A stretch of DNA of 5,733 bases from an uncultured bacterium (GTDB lineage Bacteria; Bacteroidota; Bacteroidia; Bacteroidales; Muribaculaceae). The notes beneath the pieces are model-generated. The model saw only the letters and a program-made list of their open reading frames with translations. It ran no database searches and had not been told where the DNA came from. This document shows, piece by piece, positions 1 to 3,390 of this stretch. The translations under genes and the position numbers were made by a program. Positions within the stretch are counted from its first letter, which is position 1. Every line of letters starts with the position of its first letter. The DNA is taken from the NCBI GenBank assembly GCA_946184715.1, contig CAMHGU010000150.1, forward strand, positions 1 through 5,733, given 5' to 3'.

Positions 1-11
1 GCGGGTCACCG

Positions 12-1664
12 TCATTCCGTGGGAGTGATGCGGAATTGTTGCGGCGTCATTCCGTACGTCTTTCGGAACACGTAGATAAAGTAGTTAGGCTCATCGAAGC
101 CACATTCGAAGGCTATCTCTTTCACCGATAGGGTGGTGGTGTTGAGCAAGAGTTTCGCTTTCTTCATCTTCACTTGGGTGATATAGCTGATGGGGCTCTC
201 GCCTGTAGCGGCGGTGATTCGTCGGCTGAACGTCTTGCGGCTCATACAGAAGTGGTCGGCAATTCGGTCGATTGAGATCTTGCCTGATTTCATATTGGCG
301 TTGACGTAGTCGGCGACAGCCACGAGTAGCTGCTGGTCGGGCAACGGCGATTTCGCTTCGCTGGTTTGTGTGTCGGGCTCGGCGGTTTCGGCGGTTTCGG
401 CAGGCTCGTCCGATGGGGCGGGCGTGTCGTCGGGCAGGGTGGTAGTGCCGCGCTTTCTCCGCATCACTACGGCGGTGAGTGCAATCAAGGCAGCGACAAG
501 CAGGATGGCAAGCAGAATGCAGGCGGTGCGCAGCCGGCGAAGGGTGCGGTCTTTCGCCTCCACCGATTGTTTCAGCTCATCGAGTTGGAACAAGGCGCTG
601 TATTCGGAGGCGAGGCGCTCGAGTTGCTCGGTGTGGATGCTGTCGCTAAGCGCCATAGCCGTGCTGAGCGAGGCATAGGCATTGGCGTTGTCGCCCAACC
701 GGTGGTAGCTGTCGGACATCGACGACATCACGAGCCGGCGCAGGTAGCGGTTGCCGGCTTCATCGGCAAGCTCCGCGGCTTTCTTGTAATACTCGATCGA
801 CTTGGCGTAGTGCCCTTGTTGCTGGGCGAGATTGCCAAGCTGCTTGTAGTCGATGGCGAGGGAGTGGATCTCGTCGTATTTGTTGAGCAGGTCGATGGCG
901 CGGAGATAGTAGGTCTCGGCTTGGGCGTACTCCTTTTGGCTGGTGTAGATGTCGGCCATCTGCGACATTCGCCGTGCCATTCCTATTTCGTTCTTGTTGT
1001 TGTAGTCGAGCTGATAAGCCATTTCGGCATATTCGAGGGCACGCCGTGGCTCGCCTTTTTTGTTGTAGATCTCGGCGGCGGTGCCGTAGCGGATAGGGAG
1101 CTTGGTGGGGGTGGGGCATCGCTTCTCCACTTCGATGGCGCGGAGGATATACGCCTCGGCATCGTCGAGGCGCCCGGCGGCGAGCGATGAGCCGGCGAGG
1201 GTGTTGAAGTCGGTCGATAGACGCGACGGGTCGTGCAGAAGACTGTCGATGTGAAGCGACAGCCGGCAAGTGGCAATCGCTTTCTGGAGGTCGCCTATCA
1301 GGTGATATTGAATCGCCATCCCCGAGAGGGCATCGCCTTGCACAAGAAAATCGCCGTCGGCGGCGGCGAGCCGAGCCGCTTCGTCGTAGGCGTTGATGGC
1401 GTTGTGATGTAGCGACGCGTAGTGGTAGTGGTTGCCCATATATAAAGAGGAAAGCCGGCGGATAAGCCGTGTGTCGGAGCGCTTGTCAAACACATACAGG
1501 GAATCGGCGGCGCCTTCGGCATTGAGAGCCACCATAAGGCTGTTGGCCGCTCCGAAATCGGCGCGCTCGCCTTTCATCACCTCTGTGTAGAGTGAGTCGA
1601 TAGAGCCGGCGTGGACTATCAGAGTGGTCACTATGGCTGCTGTCAAGAGTAGGCGTCGATACAT
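12..1664 (-). CDS. Membrane-anchored TPR sensor with C-terminal AraC-type DNA-binding domain (transcriptional regulator)
   Basis: The 550-residue protein starts with a signal-peptide or anchor-like segment (MYRRLLLTAAIVTTLIVHAG, residues 1-20). About seven TPR-like helix pairs follow (roughly 78-340), then a short charged helix, one transmembrane helix (380-401, followed by RRKR), an acidic Ala/Glu/Thr/Pro linker (about 407-445) and an AraC-family domain (446-550). The AraC part shows two helix-turn-helix units (about 464-485 and 513-535) and the family signature around GFDEPNYFIYVFRKTYGMTP. By topology the TPRs are periplasmic and the DNA-binding domain cytoplasmic. There is no histidine kinase or receiver domain, so it is a one-component membrane regulator, not a hybrid two-component system. 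The frame is open upstream to an ATG at 1769. I chose 1664 because the signal peptide begins there and a promoter octamer lies 23 bp further upstream, inside the longer reading. It is divergent from the 2031-5733 cluster and may regulate it; the target is inference. Confidence 0.9.
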   Translation of the reverse strand: MYRRLLLTAAIVTTLIVHAGSIDSLYTEVMKGERADFGAANSLMVALNAEGAADSLYVFDKRSDTRLIRRLSSLYMGNHYHYASLHHNAINAYDEAARLAAADGDFLVQGDALSGMAIQYHLIGDLQKAIATCRLSLHIDSLLHDPSRLSTDFNTLAGSSLAAGRLDDAEAYILRAIEVEKRCPTPTKLPIRYGTAAEIYNKKGEPRRALEYAEMAYQLDYNNKNEIGMARRMSQMADIYTSQKEYAQAETYYLRAIDLLNKYDEIHSLAIDYKQLGNLAQQQGHYAKSIEYYKKAAELADEAGNRYLRRLVMSSMSDSYHRLGDNANAYASLSTAMALSDSIHTEQLERLASEYSALFQLDELKQSVEAKDRTLRRLRTACILLAILLVAALIALTAVVMRRKRGTTTLPDDTPAPSDEPAETAETAEPDTQTSEAKSPLPDQQLLVAVADYVNANMKSGKISIDRIADHFCMSRKTFSRRITAATGESPISYITQVKMKKAKLLLNTTTLSVKEIAFECGFDEPNYFIYVFRKTYGMTPQQFRITPTE

Positions 1665-1686
1665 TGCTGATGTTGTTTTCTTTCGA

Positions 1687-1694
1687 CAAAAGTA
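1687..1694 (-). promoter_or_regulatory. Bacteroidota -7 promoter element (TACTTTTG) for the TPR-AraC gene
   Basis: Read on the minus strand this is TACTTTTG, an exact match to the TAnnTTTG -7 consensus of the Bacteroidota primary sigma factor. Transcription would begin near 1680, giving a leader of about 15-20 nt before the ATG at 1664. I see no clear TTTG -33 element at the usual 19-21 bp spacing; the nearest T-run (TTTTC) is about 23 bp away. The site supports the 1664 start over 1769. Confidence 0.55.
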
Positions 1695-1697
1695 GTC

Positions 1698-1739
1698 ATT
1701 TAAATCGGTTTTTTGCCGAAAAGGAAGATCTAAATCGGT
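1698..1739. repeat. Pair of direct repeats (ATYTAAATCGGT) over the TPR-AraC promoter
   Basis: ATTTAAATCGGT at 1698-1709 and ATCTAAATCGGT at 1728-1739 match at 11 of 12 positions and start 30 bp apart, about three helical turns, so both face the same side of DNA. Relative to the minus-strand -7 box they lie just upstream of it and around -40 to -50, where a regulator would touch RNA polymerase. AraC-family proteins commonly bind tandem direct repeats, so an autoregulatory operator is plausible. The function is inferred. Confidence 0.4.
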
Positions 1740-1814
1740 GGCGCGACAGCTTGCCGACGAAGATTCCAATGATAATTTTTTTCCATTGATTTGCAGTCAG
1801 ATACGGCGGTATAG

Positions 1815-1868
1815 TGTCCCAAAATTATCACTGATATAGATAATATTGTCCCAAAAATTTCATCTGAT
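1815..1868. repeat. Pair of direct repeats (TGTCCCAAAA...CTGAT), candidate operator of the plus-strand cluster
   Basis: Two units of 21 and 22 bp start at 1815 and 1847, 32 bp apart. Both begin TGTCCCAAAA and end CTGAT; the middle differs by an A/T indel and a few changes (TTATCA against ATTTCAT). Each unit ends in a small palindrome: TATCACTGATA at 1826-1836 and CATCTGATG at 1861-1869. They lie roughly 40-90 bp upstream of the plus-strand -7 box at 1906, a typical activator position. The divergent AraC-type regulator is the obvious candidate binder, but that is inference. Confidence 0.5.
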
Positions 1869-1905
1869 GTCTTTTTGTTTTAAGGATTGAATGGGCTTCG
1901 AGGCT

Positions 1906-1913
1906 TAAATTTG
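1906..1913 (+). promoter_or_regulatory. Bacteroidota -7 promoter element (TAAATTTG) for the DUF805 / lipoprotein / FGE cluster
   Basis: TAAATTTG is an exact TAnnTTTG match. There is no well-spaced -33 TTTG: TTG at 1887-1889 is about 16 bp away and TTTTTG at 1872-1877 about 28 bp away. A weak -33 would fit a promoter that needs an activator bound at the upstream repeats. Transcription from here would give a leader of about 110 nt. Confidence 0.45.
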
Positions 1914-1931
1914 CCGATAATAGTTTGAGTA

Positions 1932-1976
1932 AGCCTCATCCACCGCTTATGGCGGCTGTGCGCCACTCGTCTTTTT
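1932..1976 (+). promoter_or_regulatory. Short leader hairpins upstream of the DUF805 gene, one followed by a T-run
   Basis: TGGCG (1950-1954) can pair with CGCCA (1961-1965) around a 6-nt loop, and a TTTTT run follows at 1972-1976, loosely like a weak terminator. A competing stem pairs CCGC (1943-1946) with GCGG (1952-1955), so the two cannot form together. The stems are only 4-5 bp; an attenuator is possible but weakly supported. Confidence 0.2.
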
Positions 1977-2030
1977 CAACTCGTAGCTGAAACAACCGAA
2001 CAATAACTTAACAATAAAACAGATTTAACT

Positions 2031-2552
2031 ATGGAAATGACACAAACTTTGCCCCGCCCATCGTTTGGCGAGGCCGTAAAGACATGTTTCAAGAAGTATG
2101 CCACCTTCGGTGGCCGCGCCCGTAGAGCCGAATTCTGGTGGTTCGCGCTCCTCTGCTGGATTCCCAATGTCTGTGCGTCAGCCCTGGTGGCATGGAAGAT
2201 GTCGGTAAGAACTGAGATCGAATCTCAGTTGACCGGCGCCTTATCCGACAGCGCCGCAATGGATGCCCTGATGGCTAAAGCCGAAAGCTGCGACACTATC
2301 TTCTACCTTGGTATCGCTGTGATTGGTATTGTGATGCTGGCGTTGCTGCTGCCCAGCCTCGCCGTGGCGGCGCGCCGCCTCCACGACACCGGCCGCTCCG
2401 GCTGGCTCTTGCTGCTCGGGATTATCCCGATTGTGAACTTTGTGGGCGCCATCGTGCTCTTTGTCTTCTTCCTGCAAGACAGCAAGCCTGCCCCCAACAA
2501 ATTCGGTCTCTCGCCCAAATATGTCGTTCCTCAGCCGTCAGTACAGCAATGA
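2031..2552 (+). CDS. DUF805 family inner-membrane protein
   Basis: This 173-residue protein has the hallmarks of DUF805: an N-terminal FGGRARRAEFWWF-type motif (about 26-38), a central AARRLHDTGRSGWL motif (113-126) and a C-terminal NKFG segment (156-159). I see three or four hydrophobic segments (about 35-55, 89-112 and 123-147, the last perhaps a hairpin). There is a polar insert of about 33 residues (57-89) between the first two, longer than I expect for the family. DUF805 proteins are small membrane proteins with no established biochemical role, so no function is assigned. The start at 2031 is the first of two near ATGs (the other at 2037). No Shine-Dalgarno is present, only an A-rich leader, as is normal in Bacteroidota. 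The stop overlaps the next start (ATGA), implying co-transcription and translational coupling. Confidence 0.88.
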   Translation: MEMTQTLPRPSFGEAVKTCFKKYATFGGRARRAEFWWFALLCWIPNVCASALVAWKMSVRTEIESQLTGALSDSAAMDALMAKAESCDTIFYLGIAVIGIVMLALLLPSLAVAARRLHDTGRSGWLLLLGIIPIVNFVGAIVLFVFFLQDSKPAPNKFGLSPKYVVPQPSVQQ

Positions 2553-3337
2553 AGATTAGAGTAATAGCGGGATTGGCTTCTGTTGCCCTCGCGGCAATAG
2601 CGCTCACCTCCTGTGGCGACGACGAGCCCTCTCCCAAAGGGGGCGGTGGCGACAACGACAAGCCGGCTGCGGCGCGCTCGCTCACGGTGACCGTCGATGA
2701 GAGCCAACTCACCTATGAGAATCTGGAGATTGTGCTTTCCAATGGCGCAACCTACAAGTATGAGAACGTGCCTTTCGGCACCGTGACTGTGACCATCGAG
2801 GACTTCCCGCGAAGCGTCGAAGAGCTGGAGCGGCTCAAGTTGCCCAATGGGATGACCGATATCCATCAGAATCTCTATCTGCAACCTTTGCTTATGGTGT
2901 GCGCCCTCAATGAGCTCAACTACGACCGCGACGTGGCGCGTGCTATGATCGATTATGTAGGCAAGGGGGTCAAGTCGCAGTCTCGCGACGGGGAGTTGAT
3001 TCACTACCCGGGCGAGGGCGTCTCTACCGCCGATCCCACCGAGTGGTCGCAGGCGAAGCAGTATTCGCGCTTCGACAAAGTGCGCTCCTATTTCGAAGGT
3101 GCTACGTCGGGCAACAACTATACACCGGCCACTAAGCCCTACGTGATGAAACTTGAGCTCAACAACTATAGCTATACCGCCGATAAGGATTGCGTCCAGG
3201 TTTGGCTGACGTCTACGCAATTAGCGTCGAAAAAACCGCTCCAAGTGTGGAAATACGACAGCGATGGCGACGGCAGCTACGATTACTTCTGGACCAGTAC
3301 CTTCCGGTCGCTGCTCCACAGCCTCGCAGAGTATTGA
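2549..3337 (+). CDS. Probable surface-exposed lipoprotein, DUF6935-like C-terminal region (function unknown)
   Basis: This 262-residue protein has a lipoprotein signal peptide: basic start MKIR, hydrophobic core, then lipobox LTSC with Cys22 as the lipidated residue. The next residues are GDDE, an acidic run like the Bacteroidota lipoprotein export signal that directs lipoproteins to the outer-membrane surface. A Gly/Asp/Pro-rich tether (about 23-42) precedes the folded part. The region from about 100 to 262 (SYFEGATSGNNYTP, KPYVMKLELNNYSY, then the aromatic C-terminus) resembles from memory the DUF6935 type; I hold that loosely. Residues 237-242 (DSDGDG) look like the start of an EF-hand calcium loop, but position 12 is Trp instead of an acidic residue. 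It overlaps the DUF805 gene by 4 bp and precedes the dockerin-FGE gene by 53 bp, suggesting a shared envelope role. Confidence 0.85.
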   Translation: MKIRVIAGLASVALAAIALTSCGDDEPSPKGGGGDNDKPAAARSLTVTVDESQLTYENLEIVLSNGATYKYENVPFGTVTVTIEDFPRSVEELERLKLPNGMTDIHQNLYLQPLLMVCALNELNYDRDVARAMIDYVGKGVKSQSRDGELIHYPGEGVSTADPTEWSQAKQYSRFDKVRSYFEGATSGNNYTPATKPYVMKLELNNYSYTADKDCVQVWLTSTQLASKKPLQVWKYDSDGDGSYDYFWTSTFRSLLHSLAEY

Positions 3338-3343
3338 AGCTGA

Positions 3344-3351
3344 TACTTTTG
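3344..3351 (+). promoter_or_regulatory. Possible internal promoter -7 element (TACTTTTG) for the dockerin-FGE gene
   Basis: TACTTTTG matches TAnnTTTG and is the same octamer found before the TPR-AraC gene. It lies in the 53-bp gap after the lipoprotein stop, about 40 bp before the ATG at 3391, which would give a leader of roughly 33 nt. No -33 TTTG is visible at the expected distance. CCTATTG also occurs twice in this gap, 20 bp apart (3362 and 3382). The gene may be transcribed both from the operon promoter and from here. Confidence 0.35.
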
Positions 3352-3390
3352 CTATCGGTTGCCTATTGTAAACAGTAACAACCTATTGAT

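Larger units (their letters stand above)
1665..2030. other. Divergent intergenic regulatory region
   Basis: This 366-bp gap separates the minus-strand regulator from the plus-strand cluster and includes an AT-rich stretch (about 1770-1920) that contrasts with the GC-rich genes. It holds a -7 box in each direction (1687-1694 minus, 1906-1913 plus), two pairs of direct repeats (1698-1739 and 1815-1868) and a leader of about 110 nt before the ATG at 2031 with short hairpins. No gene is supported inside it: the open frames crossing it lack starts, family motifs and codon structure I can recognise. Confidence 0.7.

Noticed and set aside
1..11. Terminator for the TPR-AraC gene
   Set aside because: Only 11 bases lie beyond its stop codon, too few to judge.
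366..1190. Long plus-strand open frame opposite the TPR region
   Set aside because: It is antisense to a well-supported TPR protein. Its Gly/Val-rich translation has no family motif and is an effect of GC-rich codon structure.
1665..1769. Longer N-terminus (35 more residues) for the TPR-AraC gene, starting at 1769
   Set aside because: The extension would precede a clear signal peptide and would run through a TACTTTTG promoter box and direct repeats; its residues show no recognisable domain.
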